Below are positions 1 to 10,687 of a DNA stretch of 64,000 nucleotides, piece after piece. The position numbers and the translations under genes are program-made. The DNA is taken from positions 186,001-250,000 of the forward strand of contig NZ_MUNV01000026.1 in assembly GCF_002001125.1 (NCBI RefSeq). The letters are read 5' to 3'. Position 1 is the first letter of the stretch. Every line of letters begins with the position of its first letter. The notes under the pieces are model-generated. The model saw only the letters and a list, made by a program, of their open reading frames with translations. It made no database searches and had not been told where the DNA came from. Origin of the DNA: Rhodanobacter sp. B04. GTDB taxonomy: Bacteria > Pseudomonadota > Gammaproteobacteria > Xanthomonadales > Rhodanobacteraceae.

Positions 1-2
1 CG

Positions 3-377
3 CGGATCCTGGTGAATCTGGCCGAGTCGGCCAGTGAGCCCGACGTGCAGGCGCGGCTGCAGCTGATGGGGCGACGCCTGTACAAGTTCGGCCACAATAT
101 GTTCGGTATCGCGTTCCTGTTCGGGTTGACGTTGTGGCAGGGCTGGCGCGTGTTTCCCGGGGCGTTGCCAAACATGGTGGCTTCGATGCACTGGATCGAT
201 GCCAAGCTGACCTTGGTGGCCTTGCTGCTGGCGTATTTCATATGGTGCGGCCGCATGCTCAAGCGCAGCGAGAAGGGCGGCGCGCTGCCCTCGTCACGTA
301 CCTTGCGCTGGTTCAACGAGTTGCCGGTGCTGCTCTTGCTTGGGGTGATCTACCTGGTGATCGCCAAGCCCTTCTGA
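3..377 (+). CDS. HemJ/CopD-family membrane protein, N-terminus cut by window edge
   Basis: The reading frame is open to the first base of the window, so the visible 125 codons are the C-terminal part of a gene that starts upstream; a GTG at position 12 is unlikely to be the real start. The protein shows the RILVNLAE and GRRLYKFGH segments that I associate with the HemJ (protoporphyrinogen IX oxidase, CopD-like) family of about 145 residues, followed by three hydrophobic segments (around FGIAFLFGLTLW, LTLVALLLAYFIW and LPVLLLLGVIYLVIA). It would be an inner-membrane protein, and HemJ acts in heme synthesis. The assignment is by motif recall. The family also includes CopD-type proteins of other function, so HemJ activity is probable rather than shown. 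Confidence 0.6.
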   Translation, partial: RILVNLAESASEPDVQARLQLMGRRLYKFGHNMFGIAFLFGLTLWQGWRVFPGALPNMVASMHWIDAKLTLVALLLAYFIWCGRMLKRSEKGGALPSSRTLRWFNELPVLLLLGVIYLVIAKPF

Positions 378-397
378 GGCCTTCCTCGGCGGCGCGA

Positions 398-1408
398 TCA
401 ATCCTTCGCGTGGTACTCGCGATACCACGCGACGAAGTTCTCGACGCCTTGCTCGATACTGGTGGTCGGCGCATAGCCGACATCCCGGCGCAGCGCGGAC
501 ACGTCAGCCCAGGTGTCAGGCACGTCACCTGGCTGCATGGGTAGTAGGCGCTTTTCGACGGTGCGCCCGAGGTGCTGTTCCAGCAATTCGATGAAGCGCA
601 GCAACTGCACCGGCTGGTCGTTGCCGATGTTGTAGACACGATACGGGGCATTCGAGGTGCCGGGATTCGGCAGCTCGGCGTTGTAGTTGAGGTCCGGTTC
701 GGCGGAATGATCGAGCGCGCGGATCACGCCTTCGACGATGTCGTCGATGTAAGTGAAGTCACGGCTGTGGTTGCCGTGGTTGAACACATCGATCGGTTCG
801 CCGCGGCTGATCCGGTCGGCAAACAGGATCGGCGACATGTCCGGTCGCCCCCACGGCCCGTAGACGGTGAAGAAGCGCAGGCCGGTGGTGGGCAGGCCGT
901 ACAGATGGCTGTAGGTATGCGCCATCAACTCGTTCGCCTTCTTGCTGGCGGCGTACAGGCTGACCGGGTGATCGACCGCATCCTCCACGGCGAACGGCAG
1001 TTTGCGGTTGGCGCCGTAGACCGAGCTGGACGAGGCGTAGACCAAATGCTCGACGCCGCCATGCCGGCAGGCCTCGAGGATGTTGACAAAGCCGACCAGG
1101 TTGCTTTGCACATAGGCGCGCGGATTCTGCAGTGAATAGCGCACGCCGGCCTGTGCGGCAAGATTCACCACCCGCTGCGGCTTGAATGTGGCGAACGCGC
1201 GATCCACCGCGGCAGCGTCGGCAAGGTCGGCGCGTTGATGGGTATAGTTCGGATGCTCGGCGAAGCGCGCCAGTCGGGCTTCCTTCAGCGCCGGATCGTA
1301 GTAATCGTTGTGGTTGTCGTAACCGTAAACCACATCGCCGCGTGCCAGCAGACGCTGCGCCAGGGCGGCGCCGATGAAGCCGGCGGTGCCGGTAACCAGA
1401 ATGCGCAT
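398..1408 (-). CDS. NAD-dependent epimerase, UDP-glucuronate 4-epimerase-like
   Basis: This is a 336-residue extended short-chain dehydrogenase. The N-terminal Rossmann motif GTAGFIGAAL is followed by the DNHNDYYD segment typical of CapI/LpsL-type UDP-glucuronate 4-epimerases, a YASSSSVYG segment with the active-site serine, and the catalytic YAASK pair. The segment LRFFTVYGPWGRPDM is also typical of this subgroup. The predicted reaction is interconversion of UDP-glucuronate and UDP-galacturonate in the cytoplasm, supplying surface polysaccharide. I chose the ATG at 1408 because the Rossmann fold starts right there; the frame runs another 27 codons upstream to an ATG at 1489 that lacks family similarity. 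The gene is convergent with the HemJ-like gene and divergent from thrS. A related NDP-sugar epimerase specificity cannot be excluded. Confidence 0.8.
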   Translation of the reverse strand: MRILVTGTAGFIGAALAQRLLARGDVVYGYDNHNDYYDPALKEARLARFAEHPNYTHQRADLADAAAVDRAFATFKPQRVVNLAAQAGVRYSLQNPRAYVQSNLVGFVNILEACRHGGVEHLVYASSSSVYGANRKLPFAVEDAVDHPVSLYAASKKANELMAHTYSHLYGLPTTGLRFFTVYGPWGRPDMSPILFADRISRGEPIDVFNHGNHSRDFTYIDDIVEGVIRALDHSAEPDLNYNAELPNPGTSNAPYRVYNIGNDQPVQLLRFIELLEQHLGRTVEKRLLPMQPGDVPDTWADVSALRRDVGYAPTTSIEQGVENFVAWYREYHAKD

Positions 1409-1564
1409 GGACGATCCTCGGGATGACTCGTTCAATTCTATCGCTGAAGGTCCATTCGCATGGCCGTATTGGCGAGGATTGACAGGCAATTTGGGCTAAA
1501 CTAGCGTTTCGGCATTATCCACAAGACCTAAGGTGGCCCGCGCTTCGCCGGCCGAGTGTGCGAC

Positions 1565-1642
1565 ATGGCAACTACACGCTGCTCCCGCTGATACCCACGA
1601 CGCCTTGTGCTTTTATTTGAAGAAGGGCGGATGCCCTTTTTT
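1565..1642 (+). promoter_or_regulatory. Possible thrS attenuator: tiny leader ORF plus terminator hairpin
   Basis: Upstream of thrS there is a hairpin AAGGGC-GGAT-GCCCTT (1623-1638) running into a T tract (to 1642), which looks like an intrinsic terminator only 22 nt before the thrS start. Ahead of it lies a nine-codon frame (1565-1591) encoding MATTRCSR with two adjacent threonine codons. Together they resemble a transcription attenuator, but two threonine codons are a weak signal, so the leader peptide is speculative while the hairpin is directly visible. Confidence 0.35.
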
Positions 1643-1663
1643 GCTTTTCAGAGAATGCTTCCC

Positions 1664-3565
1664 ATGATTGAGATCACCCTACCCGACGGCAGCAAGCGGC
1701 CGTTCGATCATCCCGTTACCGTGCAGGACGTGGCCGCCTCGATTGGCGCCGGTCTGGCCAAGGCCACCCTGGCCGGCAGGGTTGACGGTCAGCTGGTGGA
1801 TGCCAGCTTCCTGATCGAGCGCGATGCCAGCCTGCAGATCGTCACCGACAAGAGTCCCGAGGCGCTGGAAATCCTGCGCCATTCCACCGCGCACCTGATG
1901 GGGCAGGCCGTGCAGCGGCTGTATCCCGGCGCGCAGGTCACGATCGGCCCGGTGATCGACAACGGCTTCTTCTACGATTTCGCCTACGAGCGCCCGTTCA
2001 CGCCCGACGACCTGCCGAAGATCGAGGCGGAGATGGAAAAGATCGTCGCCGAGCAGTTGCCGGTGACGCGCAGCGTGAAGTCGCGCGACGAGGCGGTGGC
2101 GTTCTTCCGCGGCCTGGGCGAAAACTACAAGGCCGAGATCATCGAGTCGATTCCGTCCGACGAGTCGCTGTCGCTGTATTCGCAAGGCGAATTCACCGAT
2201 CTTTGCCGTGGTCCGCACGTGCCGAACACCGGCAAGCTGCGCGCGTTCAGGCTGATGAAAGTGGCTGGCGCGTACTGGCGCGGCGATTCCAACAACGCGA
2301 TGCTGACCCGCATCTATGGCACGGCGTGGTTGAACGACAAGGACCTGAAGGCTTACCTGCTGCAGCTCGAAGAGGCCGAGAAGCGTGACCATCGCAAGAT
2401 CGGCAAGCAGCTCGACCTGTTCCACCAGCAGGAAGAAAGCCCGGGCATGGTGTTCTGGCATCCGAACGGCTGGGCGATCTGGCAGGCGGTGGAGCAGTAC
2501 ATGCGCGGCGTGTACAAGCGCAGCGGCTACCAGGAAGTGCGCTGCCCGCAGGTGCTGGACGTGTCGCTGTGGAAGAAGTCAGGGCACTGGGACAACTACG
2601 CCGAGAACATGTTCTTCACCGAGTCGGAGAAGCACACTTACGCGCTGAAGCCGATGAACTGTCCCGGCCATGTGCAGGTGTTCAACACCGGCCTGCACAG
2701 CTACCGCGAGTTGCCGATCCGCTACGGCGAATTCGGTGGTTGCCACCGCAACGAGCCGTCTGGCGCGCTGCACGGCATCATGCGCGTGCGTGCGTTCACC
2801 CAGGACGACGGCCACATCTTCTGCACGGCCGAGCAAATCGAGTCGGAGGTCACTGCGTTCCACCGCCAGGCGATGCAGGTCTACGCGGATTTCGGTTTCG
2901 AGGATCTCGGCCTGAAGATCGCGCTGCGCCCGGACAAGCGCATCGGCGACGACGCGGTGTGGGATCGTGCGGAGGCGGCCTTGCGTGCGGCGTTGTCCGC
3001 CGCCGGCGTGGCCTGGGAGGAGTTGCCGGGCGAGGGTGCGTTCTACGGCCCGAAGATCGAGTACCACATGAAGGATTCGATCGGCCGCGCCTGGCAGGTC
3101 GGCACCATGCAGGTCGATTTCATGATGCCCGAGCGCCTGGGCGCCGAGTACGTGGACGAGCACTCACAGAAACAGCATCCGGTGATGCTGCACCGGGCGA
3201 TCGTGGGCTCGATGGAGCGCTTCATCGGCATCCTGATCGAGCACCATGCCGGCCTGCTGCCCCCCTGGCTGGCCCCGGTACAGGCGGTGGTGCTCAATAT
3301 CACCGACGCGCAGGGCGATTATGTGAGCCAGGTGACGCAAACCCTTGTCGACAAAGGTTTCCGGGTACAATCGGATTTGCGCAACGAGAAAGTCGGCTAT
3401 AAAATCCGCGAACATACGATGCAGAAAGTGCCTTATCTCCTCGTGGTCGGTGACCGCGAGAAAGAGACAGGTGCGGTTTCCGTACGTACCCGTTCGGGCG
3501 AGGATCTGGGCAGCATGCCGCTGGCCGATTTCGTTGAGCGACTGGTGACCGAAACACGGCGCTGA
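1664..3565 (+). CDS. thrS: Threonyl-tRNA synthetase
   Basis: Cytoplasmic class II aminoacyl-tRNA synthetase that charges tRNA-Thr with threonine. The 633-residue length is usual for the bacterial enzyme. The N-terminal TGS domain begins at [14 protein letters not shown], the editing domain carries [12 protein letters not shown], and the catalytic core has the motif 2 region [19 protein letters not shown] and ends in the anticodon-binding domain ([12 protein letters not shown], then [16 protein letters not shown]). The ATG at 1664 was chosen over an in-frame upstream ATG at 1607 because the TGS domain starts exactly there and the upstream part overlaps the putative attenuator hairpin. It heads the classic thrS-infC-rpmI-rplT-pheST-ihfA cluster, with infC starting 44 bases after its stop. 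Confidence 0.97.
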   Translation: MIEITLPDGSKRPFDHPVTVQDVAASIGAGLAKATLAGRVDGQLVDASFLIERDASLQIVTDKSPEALEILRHSTAHLMGQAVQRLYPGAQVTIGPVIDNGFFYDFAYERPFTPDDLPKIEAEMEKIVAEQLPVTRSVKSRDEAVAFFRGLGENYKAEIIESIPSDESLSLYSQGEFTDLCRGPHVPNTGKLRAFRLMKVAGAYWRGDSNNAMLTRIYGTAWLNDKDLKAYLLQLEEAEKRDHRKIGKQLDLFHQQEESPGMVFWHPNGWAIWQAVEQYMRGVYKRSGYQEVRCPQVLDVSLWKKSGHWDNYAENMFFTESEKHTYALKPMNCPGHVQVFNTGLHSYRELPIRYGEFGGCHRNEPSGALHGIMRVRAFTQDDGHIFCTAEQIESEVTAFHRQAMQVYADFGFEDLGLKIALRPDKRIGDDAVWDRAEAALRAALSAAGVAWEELPGEGAFYGPKIEYHMKDSIGRAWQVGTMQVDFMMPERLGAEYVDEHSQKQHPVMLHRAIVGSMERFIGILIEHHAGLLPPWLAPVQAVVLNITDAQGDYVSQVTQTLVDKGFRVQSDLRNEKVGYKIREHTMQKVPYLLVVGDREKETGAVSVRTRSGEDLGSMPLADFVERLVTETRR

Positions 3566-3609
3566 GCGCCGAGCGGTCAGTTTCATTACTTCTTCTGGAG
3601 GATCGTGGT

Positions 3610-4137
3610 ATCGCTACCACCGACAACAAGGGCAATCGTCGTAACCTGGAAATCCGCGTTCCGCGGGTGCGTGTAATCGGCGCGGATGCCGAGCAGCTTG
3701 GTATCCTGACCCGTGACGAGGCACTGGCCATGGCGCAGGAAGCGGGCATGGATCTGGTCGAGATCCAGCCCAACGGCGACCCGCCGGTCTGCCGCATCAT
3801 GGATTACGGCAAGTTCAAGTTCGAAGCCCAGAAGAAGGCGCAGGCCGCCAAGAAGAAGCAGAAGCAGGTCGAGATCAAGGAAGTGAAGTTCCGTCCGGTC
3901 ACGGACGTGGGCGACTACCAGATCAAGCTGCGCAACATGCTTCGCTTCCTCGAGGAAGGCGACAAGGTCAAGGTCACCATCCGTTTCCGCGGCCGCGAGA
4001 TGTCGCATCAGGATCTAGGCCAGAACCTGGCCAAGAAGATCCAGGAAGACGTTGGCGAGAACGGCCAGATCGAGTCGTTTCCACGGCTCGAAGGGCGCCA
4101 GATGGTCATGATGATCGGCCCCAAGAAGAAGCAATAA
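3610..4137 (+). CDS. infC: Translation initiation factor IF-3 (AUC start)
   Basis: IF-3 binds the 30S subunit, prevents 50S joining and proofreads start codon selection. The protein shows [39 protein letters not shown], the lysine-rich linker and the C-terminal domain with [18 protein letters not shown]. There is no ATG, GTG or TTG in frame before the conserved N-terminal domain. An ATC at 3610 lies eight bases after a GGAGG at 3597-3601 and gives the expected 175 residues. Rare AUU/AUC starts on infC are known to let IF-3 repress its own translation, so the same autoregulation is inferred here. The stop is followed by a 299-base spacer before rpmI. Confidence 0.93.
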   Translation: MATTDNKGNRRNLEIRVPRVRVIGADAEQLGILTRDEALAMAQEAGMDLVEIQPNGDPPVCRIMDYGKFKFEAQKKAQAAKKKQKQVEIKEVKFRPVTDVGDYQIKLRNMLRFLEEGDKVKVTIRFRGREMSHQDLGQNLAKKIQEDVGENGQIESFPRLEGRQMVMMIGPKKKQ

Positions 4138-4148
4138 GACTCTTTTAT

Positions 4149-4268
4149 CCCCTCTCCTCCTGGGAGAGGGCTGGGGTGAGGGCTCAAGGCTGGCCTCAAG
4201 CCCACAAGCCCGGCTTCCGCGCAGGCCCTGCACGCTCACCTCAATCCTCTTCCAAGGGTAGAGGAGGC
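4149..4268. repeat. REP-like inverted repeat in the infC-rpmI spacer
   Basis: Between infC and rpmI there are two C/T-rich and G/A-rich blocks: one around 4149-4182 that contains CCTCTCC...GGAGAGG followed by CTGGGGTGAGGG, and a partly complementary block around 4229-4268 (CTCACCTCAATCC...AGAGGAGG). The first block resembles the short intergenic palindromes dispersed in Xanthomonad genomes (recall). The remaining 4269-4436 contains no gene; it holds further short inverted repeats (such as ACCCGTACAATCACGGGT, 4307-4324) upstream of rpmI where an L20-binding leader would be expected, but I cannot fold it into the known consensus. Confidence 0.45.
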
Positions 4269-4436
4269 AATCGTCAGCATTTCGTGCTGGCATTGAGCCT
4301 AATGAACCCGTACAATCACGGGTTCGACCCGCATGGAAGGGTCGTGAACCGATCGTGGCAGGACGGAAAGTGTGGCTCGGTTCCTTCGGGAATGGTCACC
4401 GCCTGATCAGTCAGAAACCAGATACGGAGCATTCTC

Positions 4437-4634
4437 ATGCCCAAGATCAAGACCAACCGGGCGGCGGCGAAGCGTTTTCGCAAGACCGCGTCGGGCAAGT
4501 TCAAGGCAGGCCACGCGTTCAAGTCGCACATCCTGACCAAAAAGTCGACCAAGCGTAAGCGCGGTCTCCGTGCCACCAACCACGTCAAGGCTTGCGACAC
4601 CAAGGGTGTAGCACGCATGTTGCCGTACTTGTAA
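4437..4634 (+). CDS. rpmI: 50S ribosomal protein L35
   Basis: A 65-residue, strongly basic protein that matches L35 from end to end: [20 protein letters not shown] at the start, the GHAFKSHIL segment, the lysine-rich [11 protein letters not shown] centre and an RMLPYL terminus. It is a component of the large ribosomal subunit. A GGAGC Shine-Dalgarno-like stretch precedes the ATG. It is followed 16 bases later by rplT, the usual L35-L20 pair, which in gammaproteobacteria is controlled by L20 binding to the leader of rpmI. Confidence 0.97.
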   Translation: MPKIKTNRAAAKRFRKTASGKFKAGHAFKSHILTKKSTKRKRGLRATNHVKACDTKGVARMLPYL

Positions 4635-4650
4635 GGCGAGGAGATAAACC

Positions 4651-5010
4651 ATGGCTCGTGTAAAGCGTGGCGTTACCGCCCGTCGTCGTCACAAGAAAAT
4701 CATCGGTCGTGCCAAGGGCTATTACAACGCCCGCCGCAAGGTCTTCCGCGTTGCCAACCAGGCCGTCATCAAGGCCGGTCAGTACGCCTATATCGGCCGC
4801 AAGCAGCGCAAGCGCCAGTTCCGCGCCCTGTGGATCGTCCGTATCAACGCCGCTGCGCGCATGTTCGGCCTGTCCTACAGCCGCCTGATCAATGGCCTGA
4901 GCAAGGCCGGGATCACGGTTGACCGCAAGGTGCTGGCCGACATCGCCGTGCACGACATCAAGGCGTTTGGCGTGATTGCCGAGAAAGCGAAGGCCAGTCT
5001 GGCCGCTTGA
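4651..5010 (+). CDS. rplT: 50S ribosomal protein L20
   Basis: This 119-residue basic protein matches L20: [19 protein letters not shown] at the N-terminus, the [20 protein letters not shown] helix region and the C-terminal globular domain with [20 protein letters not shown] and [15 protein letters not shown]20 is needed early in 50S assembly and represses the rpmI-rplT mRNA. GAGGAG stands upstream of the start at 4651. It is separated from pheS by an intrinsic terminator-like hairpin, so part of the transcription probably stops after rplT. Confidence 0.97.
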   Translation: MARVKRGVTARRRHKKIIGRAKGYYNARRKVFRVANQAVIKAGQYAYIGRKQRKRQFRALWIVRINAAARMFGLSYSRLINGLSKAGITVDRKVLADIAVHDIKAFGVIAEKAKASLAA

Positions 5011-5047
5011 TCGTCGGACGCTCCTGCGTCAGCGCGATATGATGTAA

Positions 5048-6115
<1,068 letters not shown>

Positions 6116-6137
6116 CTGCCGGGTAGGAAACGACACG

Positions 6138-8516
6138 ATGAAATTTTCCGAGAACTGGCTGCGCGAGCTGGTCGAGATCAAGGCCGATCGCGCCGCACTG
6201 GCCCATGCGCTGACCATGGCTGGGCTGGAAGTGGAGGAACTGACCGTGCTGGGCGAAGGCCTGGCCGGCGTGGTGGTGGCCGAGATCGTCGCCGCCGAGA
6301 AGCATCCCGAAGCCGATCGACTGCAGGTGTGCAAGGTGGACGCGGGGCAGGGCGAGTTGCTGCAGATCGTCTGTGGCGCGCCGAATGCGCGCGTCGGCAT
6401 CAAGGTGCCGCTGGCCATGGTGGGTGCGACCCTGCCGGGTGGCATGTCGATCAAGGCGGCCAAGCTGCGTGGCGTGGAATCGTTCGGCATGCTCTGTTCG
6501 GCCAAGGAGCTGGGCATCGACGCCGATGCTTCCGGCCTGCTTGAGCTGCCGCTGGATGCACCGGCAGGTCAGTCGCTCGCTGAATATCTGGGCTTGCCCG
6601 ACGCCAGCATCGAGCTGAAGCTGACGCCGAACCGTCCCGACTGCCTTGGCCTGGTGGGGCTGGCGCACGATGTCGCAGCGCTGTTTGGCAGCGCAGTGAA
6701 AGTGCCGGCACAGGCTGCTGCGGCAGTTACCGGCGCAGCACGCCGTGGCATCCGGCTCGAAGCCGGCAAGGATGCGCCGCGCTATCTGGGCCGCATCGTC
6801 GAGGGTGCCGACCCATCCGCACGGACCCCGCTGTGGCTGGCCGAGCGCCTGCGCCGTTCCGGCCTGCGCCCGATCAGTGCGGTGGTCGACATCACCAACT
6901 ACGTGATGTTGGAACTGGGCCAGCCGCTGCATGCATTCGACAACGACACGCTGCAGGGCGACATCGTGGTGCGTCATGCGCACCCTGGCGAAACACTGAA
7001 GTTGCTCGATGGATCGAGCGCAAAACTCGATGCCGGCTTCGTGTTGATCGCCGACGAACACAAGTCGCTCGCGGTGGCCGGCGTGATGGGTGGCTACGAC
7101 TCGCGTGTCGCCGATGGCACCCGCAACATCTTCCTGGAATCCGCACACTTCGCACCGGCCGCGATCATGGGGCGTGCACGCAAGCTCGGCATGCACACCG
7201 ATGCCTCGCACCGCTTCGAGCGCGGGGTCGATCCCGAATTGCCGCGTCGTGCGCTGGAACGTGCCACCGAGCTGTTGCTGTCGATTGCCGGCGGCGATGC
7301 CGGCCCGGTGCTGGTCGCCGAGAATCTGGCTGACCTGCCAAAACCGGCCACCGTGGTGCTGCGCCGGGCACGCCTCAGGCGCGTGCTGGGCGTGGATGTT
7401 GCCGATGCCGAAGTGGCGCGCATTTTCACGGCGCTGGGCATGCGGGTCGAGGTGCATGCCGAGGGTTGGCAGATCACCGCGCCCAGCAGCCGCTTCGACA
7501 TCGAGCGCGAGGAAGACCTCGTCGAGGAAGTGGCGCGGATCTTCGGCTACGACAACATTCCCACGCATTCGCCGGCCGGTGCGCTGGCACTGGCGATCGA
7601 GCCGGAAGCGCGTATCAACGAGCTGGCGCTGCGCGAGCAACTGGCCGCTCGGGGCTATTACGAAGCGGTGAACCTGTCCTTCGTTCCCGCCGAGCTGCTG
7701 GCGCGCTGGGGCTTCACCGAACGACTGGTGCCGCTGGCCAATCCGCTGTCCGCCGATCTGGCGATCATGCGTCCGTCACTGCTGCCGGGCCTGATCGAGG
7801 CGTTGCGGCATAACCGTGCGCGCCAGCAGGAGCGCGTGCGCTTGTTCGAGGTGGCCCGGGTATTTGCGGCGGGCGATCCGCCGGTGGAGACCCCGAGCCT
7901 GGCCATCGTTGCCTGCGGCAACGCGCATGGCGAACAATGGGGCGAGCCGTCCCGTCAGTTCGACTTCCACGATCTCAAGGGTGATCTGGATGCCCTGATT
8001 GCCTGGGGCGGTGAGCCGCAGCGCTGGTCGGTGCATGCCGACGACCTGCCGCCCTGGCTGCATCCGGGCCGTGGCGCACGAGTGGCGCGCGATGGCGAAA
8101 CCGTCGGTTACCTCGGTGCGTTGCATCCGCAGCTGGCCAAAGTGCTGGATCTCGGCGCCGACGTGCACGTGCTGGAAATGGCGCTGGAGCCGCTGTTGGC
8201 ACGCCGCCTGCCATTGGCACAGCCGGTTCCGCGATTTCCTGCGGTGCGCCGGGACATTGCGATGGATCTGCCGGAAGAGATCAGCTGGTCACAGATTGAG
8301 CAGGCGGTTCGCGGCAGTCTCGGCACGCGGCTGCAGGAATTGCGGCTGTTCGACCGCTACAGTGGCAAAGGGGTCGAAGCAGGCCGAAAAAGTCTCGCTA
8401 TGGGCTTGATTTTACAGGACGCTTCACGCACGCTTACTGACGACGACGCGGACCGCTGCGTACGTGAAGCGATCGCTGTGTTGGAGCAGACATGCAAGGC
8501 AAAGCTGCGAGGATGA
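6138..8516 (+). CDS. pheT: Phenylalanyl-tRNA synthetase beta subunit
   Basis: The 792-residue beta subunit. The N-terminal [14 protein letters not shown] is followed by the EMAP-like tRNA-binding domain ([15 protein letters not shown]), the B3/B4 editing domain, the B5 DNA-binding-like domain ([17 protein letters not shown] in this version as [17 protein letters not shown]), the inactive synthetase-like core and the C-terminal ferredoxin-fold anticodon-binding domain ([20 protein letters not shown]). The beta subunit recognises tRNA-Phe and hydrolyses mischarged Tyr-tRNA-Phe. It lies 22 bases after pheS, and ihfA starts one base after its stop, so the three are co-transcribed. Confidence 0.97.
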   Translation: MKFSENWLRELVEIKADRAALAHALTMAGLEVEELTVLGEGLAGVVVAEIVAAEKHPEADRLQVCKVDAGQGELLQIVCGAPNARVGIKVPLAMVGATLPGGMSIKAAKLRGVESFGMLCSAKELGIDADASGLLELPLDAPAGQSLAEYLGLPDASIELKLTPNRPDCLGLVGLAHDVAALFGSAVKVPAQAAAAVTGAARRGIRLEAGKDAPRYLGRIVEGADPSARTPLWLAERLRRSGLRPISAVVDITNYVMLELGQPLHAFDNDTLQGDIVVRHAHPGETLKLLDGSSAKLDAGFVLIADEHKSLAVAGVMGGYDSRVADGTRNIFLESAHFAPAAIMGRARKLGMHTDASHRFERGVDPELPRRALERATELLLSIAGGDAGPVLVAENLADLPKPATVVLRRARLRRVLGVDVADAEVARIFTALGMRVEVHAEGWQITAPSSRFDIEREEDLVEEVARIFGYDNIPTHSPAGALALAIEPEARINELALREQLAARGYYEAVNLSFVPAELLARWGFTERLVPLANPLSADLAIMRPSLLPGLIEALRHNRARQQERVRLFEVARVFAAGDPPVETPSLAIVACGNAHGEQWGEPSRQFDFHDLKGDLDALIAWGGEPQRWSVHADDLPPWLHPGRGARVARDGETVGYLGALHPQLAKVLDLGADVHVLEMALEPLLARRLPLAQPVPRFPAVRRDIAMDLPEEISWSQIEQAVRGSLGTRLQELRLFDRYSGKGVEAGRKSLAMGLILQDASRTLTDDDADRCVREAIAVLEQTCKAKLRG

Positions 8517-8517
8517 G

Positions 8518-8817
8518 ATGGCGCTGACCAAGGCGGAAATGGCCGAGCGGCTTTTCCTCGATGTGGGCCTCAACAAGCGTGAGGCGAAAGAATTCGTGGA
8601 CGCCTATTTCGAGGTCGTCCGTGGGGCGCTGGAAAACGGCGAGCAGGTGAAGTTGTCCGGTTTCGGCAATTTCGATCTGCGACTGAAGAACCAGCGACCG
8701 GGACGCAACCCGAAAACCGGCGAGGAGATTCCGATCTCCGCGCGCCGTGTGGTGACGTTCCGGCCGGGGCAGAAACTCAAGGTGAGAGTCGAGGGTTATG
8801 CTGGATCAAGGGAATAA
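8518..8817 (+). CDS. ihfA: Integration host factor alpha subunit
   Basis: A 99-residue HU/IHF-family protein: [56 protein letters not shown] with the DNA-intercalating RPGRNP loop, and a basic tail. The IHF heterodimer bends DNA by about 160 degrees and serves in recombination, replication and transcription, including integration of many temperate phages such as the one found next to it. The ATG at 8518 gives the standard length; it sits immediately after pheT, as is normal in gammaproteobacteria. Its last 20 bases overlap the start of the downstream MerR-type gene. Confidence 0.97.
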   Translation: MALTKAEMAERLFLDVGLNKREAKEFVDAYFEVVRGALENGEQVKLSGFGNFDLRLKNQRPGRNPKTGEEIPISARRVVTFRPGQKLKVRVEGYAGSRE

Positions 8818-9154
8818 CACCGAACTGCCCGCCATCCCGGCCAAGCGCTACTTCACCATTGGTGAGGTGGGTGAGCTTTGCGGTGTGAAGCCTCATGTGC
8901 TGCGTTACTGGGAGCAGGAATTTCCTGCGCTCAACCCGGTCAAGCGCCGCGGCAACCGCCGCTATTACCAGCGCCATGACGTGCTGATGATCCGGCAGAT
9001 CCGTTCGCTGCTGTACGACGAGGGTTTCACCATCACCGGTGCGCGTGCGCGGCTGGAAGGCCCGCAGGCACGGATGGAGGCGAGCATGTCGCACCAGATC
9101 GTGCGCCAGGTGCGGATGGAGCTGGAGGAAGTGCTGACCCTGCTGCGTCGCTGA
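8798..9154 (+). CDS. MerR-family transcriptional regulator
   Basis: A 118-residue protein with an N-terminal winged HTH of the MerR type: [28 protein letters not shown] followed by the [19 protein letters not shown] wing and a C-terminal helix ([18 protein letters not shown]) for dimerisation. It has no cysteine-rich metal site or large ligand domain. This short regulator is found immediately downstream of ihfA in many gammaproteobacteria; its target is unknown. The start overlaps the last 20 bases of ihfA, indicating translational coupling. Confidence 0.9.
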   Translation: MLDQGNNTELPAIPAKRYFTIGEVGELCGVKPHVLRYWEQEFPALNPVKRRGNRRYYQRHDVLMIRQIRSLLYDEGFTITGARARLEGPQARMEASMSHQIVRQVRMELEEVLTLLRR

Positions 9155-9224
9155 GTCTGCATAATCGTCGATGGCTTCCGGCATGGCCCGGTGAGCTGTT
9201 AGACTAGTCGTCTTGCCGAACAGT

Positions 9225-9301
9225 CGGGGCGTAGCGCAGCCTGGTAGCGCATCTGCCTGGGGGGCAGAGGGTCGTGGGTTCGAATCCCGCCGTCCCGACC
9301 A
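9225..9301 (+). tRNA. tRNA-Pro(GGG), prophage integration site
   Basis: A 77-nt cloverleaf with encoded CCA. The acceptor stem CGGGGCG pairs with CGTCCCG (one G-T pair), the D arm is GCGC...GCGC, the anticodon stem-loop TCTGC-CTGGGGG-GCAGA carries anticodon GGG, and the T arm is GTGGG-TTCGAAT-CCCGC. The 3' half from the anticodon stem onward is repeated at 55760-55804, marking it as attB of the prophage. Because integration swaps 3' halves, the present 3' half probably came from the phage. Confidence 0.96.
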
Positions 9302-9312
9302 ATTCGCAAGAA
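9254..9312 (+). repeat. attL (3' half of tRNA-Pro and flank)
   Basis: The left copy of a 59-bp imperfect direct repeat. A 22-bp identical block (9254-9275, covering the anticodon arm and variable region) and a 19-bp identical block (9294-9312, acceptor end plus the flank AATTCGCAAGAA) match 55760-55781 and 55800-55818. Between the blocks the two copies differ at four positions or so in the T arm and acceptor. The integrase gene begins about 60 bp to the right, as expected for a tRNA-targeting tyrosine recombinase. Confidence 0.88.
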
Positions 9313-9371
9313 GATTCAACAAGTTACGCGCGTAAAAATCGGCAACTTTTCGCCGTATCCATTAAACCTCC

Positions 9372-10481
9372 CTATTTCCTCCCTATAGGGCTGAGCTGGA
9401 TACCGGTTCGCACCTCGGTCCATGGCACTTCGTGACCTTCCAGATAGTGCTCGGTCATGCTCGGGCTGGTGTGCGTCATCAGCGCCTGAACCTCGGCCAC
9501 TGACCATCCAGCCTCGCGCAGCTGTGCGCCGCCAAGACTGCGGATCTCATGGAACGTCGGCGGATTGTCGCTCACGATTCCGGCCGCCTCTCGCGCATCA
9601 GCAAACTCCCTTGACAACTGTTCCGGCATCACCTGGGTGTGGTGCTCGCGTTTCTTCGCTCGCTGGTCGCGTGGTCGCGCCTTTTCGGGCAGCCGGTGGA
9701 TCAGGTAGGGCGACAGCACGTCATTGCGGCAGCGGGCCACTACGTCAGCCAGCGAGCCATCGAGCGCGATCTTCACTCGCGCACCGGTGCTGTTTTCCGT
9801 CTTGCCGGGAATCGCCCACAGCGCGCCGTCATGCACGTCGGCGAACTGGATTGACACCACGTCCTCACGGCGCAGCAGCGTCAGCAGGCTGACGTCCATC
9901 GCGTTCTGCAGCCACGAGGGAGCCTGCAGCCAGATCGCGTCATAGACGTCCTTGGTGAGCCTTTCCCGCTGGCGCTTGTAGCTGGTCTTCCGGGTCTGCA
10001 TCGCTGGGTTCGACTCAATCCAGCCTTCCTCCACGGCGCACGCGAAGATCCACGTCAGCGCGAGCCGGAACTGCTGGCGCGATCGCGGTGATTCGGTGAC
10101 CTCGCGTATGAAGGTGGCGCAATCGCGCACGGTGAAGCCGACCATCTGCCGCGTGCCGATCTTCCTGTCGATGCGATCGATGACGCTTTTGTACAGCTCT
10201 GCGGTTTTCGGCGCCCAGTTCCGGCCCGGCATGTCGGCGGTGCGAAAGACCCCGATGGCATCGGTGATCGTTTCCGACTTTCCGGCCACGCGACTAACCA
10301 GATTGTTGCCCGGGGATAGCAGCCCATTGAGCGTCCGCGCCGCGGCGAAGGCCTTGGCCTGATCTTTGCCCATCCATGAATCTTTCCGCGTGACGGGATT
10401 GCGGTATTTGAACCCGTCTTTGCAGGTATACAGATTCGCCGGCCAACCTGCCCGGCCACTGGTGCGCGCTCGTCCCATCAT
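9372..10481 (-). CDS. int: Prophage tyrosine-recombinase integrase
   Basis: A 369-residue lambda-type integrase. An N-terminal arm-binding region (GRAGWPANLYTCKDGFKYRNP) precedes the SAM-like core-binding domain and the catalytic domain. The conserved Arg is in LLTLLRREDVVSI, the H-x-x-R box is HEIRSLGGAQL, and the nucleophile is the Tyr in MTHTSPSMTEHYLEG. It should catalyse integration at, and excision from, the adjacent tRNA-Pro. The paired ATGs at 10481/10478 were chosen; the frame is open upstream, but that part overlaps the excisionase gene in another frame. The 5' end lies seven bases from the end of the excisionase gene, the usual xis-int arrangement. Confidence 0.93.
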   Translation of the reverse strand: MMGRARTSGRAGWPANLYTCKDGFKYRNPVTRKDSWMGKDQAKAFAAARTLNGLLSPGNNLVSRVAGKSETITDAIGVFRTADMPGRNWAPKTAELYKSVIDRIDRKIGTRQMVGFTVRDCATFIREVTESPRSRQQFRLALTWIFACAVEEGWIESNPAMQTRKTSYKRQRERLTKDVYDAIWLQAPSWLQNAMDVSLLTLLRREDVVSIQFADVHDGALWAIPGKTENSTGARVKIALDGSLADVVARCRNDVLSPYLIHRLPEKARPRDQRAKKREHHTQVMPEQLSREFADAREAAGIVSDNPPTFHEIRSLGGAQLREAGWSVAEVQALMTHTSPSMTEHYLEGHEVPWTEVRTGIQLSPIGRK

Positions 10482-10488
10482 CGGAAGA

Positions 10489-10686
10489 TTACCCCGCTTG
10501 CAGGACGCGTTGCACCAGGTCGTCACCTTCGGCTGACCAAGCATCGTCGTCGATGAACCAGCTTCCGCCGATTTTCTTTGATGGAACAATGCCTTCCTGC
10601 ATCCATCGGCGGAGGGTAGTTTCCGGTGGCGCACTGCCTTCAACGAAGGTTTTCTCGGCCCAGGCGCGGGGGGTCATGAGTTTCAT
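10489..10686 (-). CDS. xis: Excisionase-like DNA-binding protein
   Basis: A 65-residue protein with a winged-helix layout like lambda Xis and the DUF1233 family: LMTPRAWAEKTFVEGSAPPETTLRRWMQEGIV for the helix-turn-helix, then KKIGGSWFIDDDAW as the wing. Such proteins bind next to attP and direct the integrase toward excision. It lies directly upstream of int on the same strand with a seven-base gap and starts one base from the end of the preceding gene, so all three are likely co-transcribed. The position beside int makes the assignment firm although the family is very divergent. Confidence 0.82.
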   Translation of the reverse strand: MKLMTPRAWAEKTFVEGSAPPETTLRRWMQEGIVPSKKIGGSWFIDDDAWSAEGDDLVQRVLQAG

Positions 10687-10687
10687 T

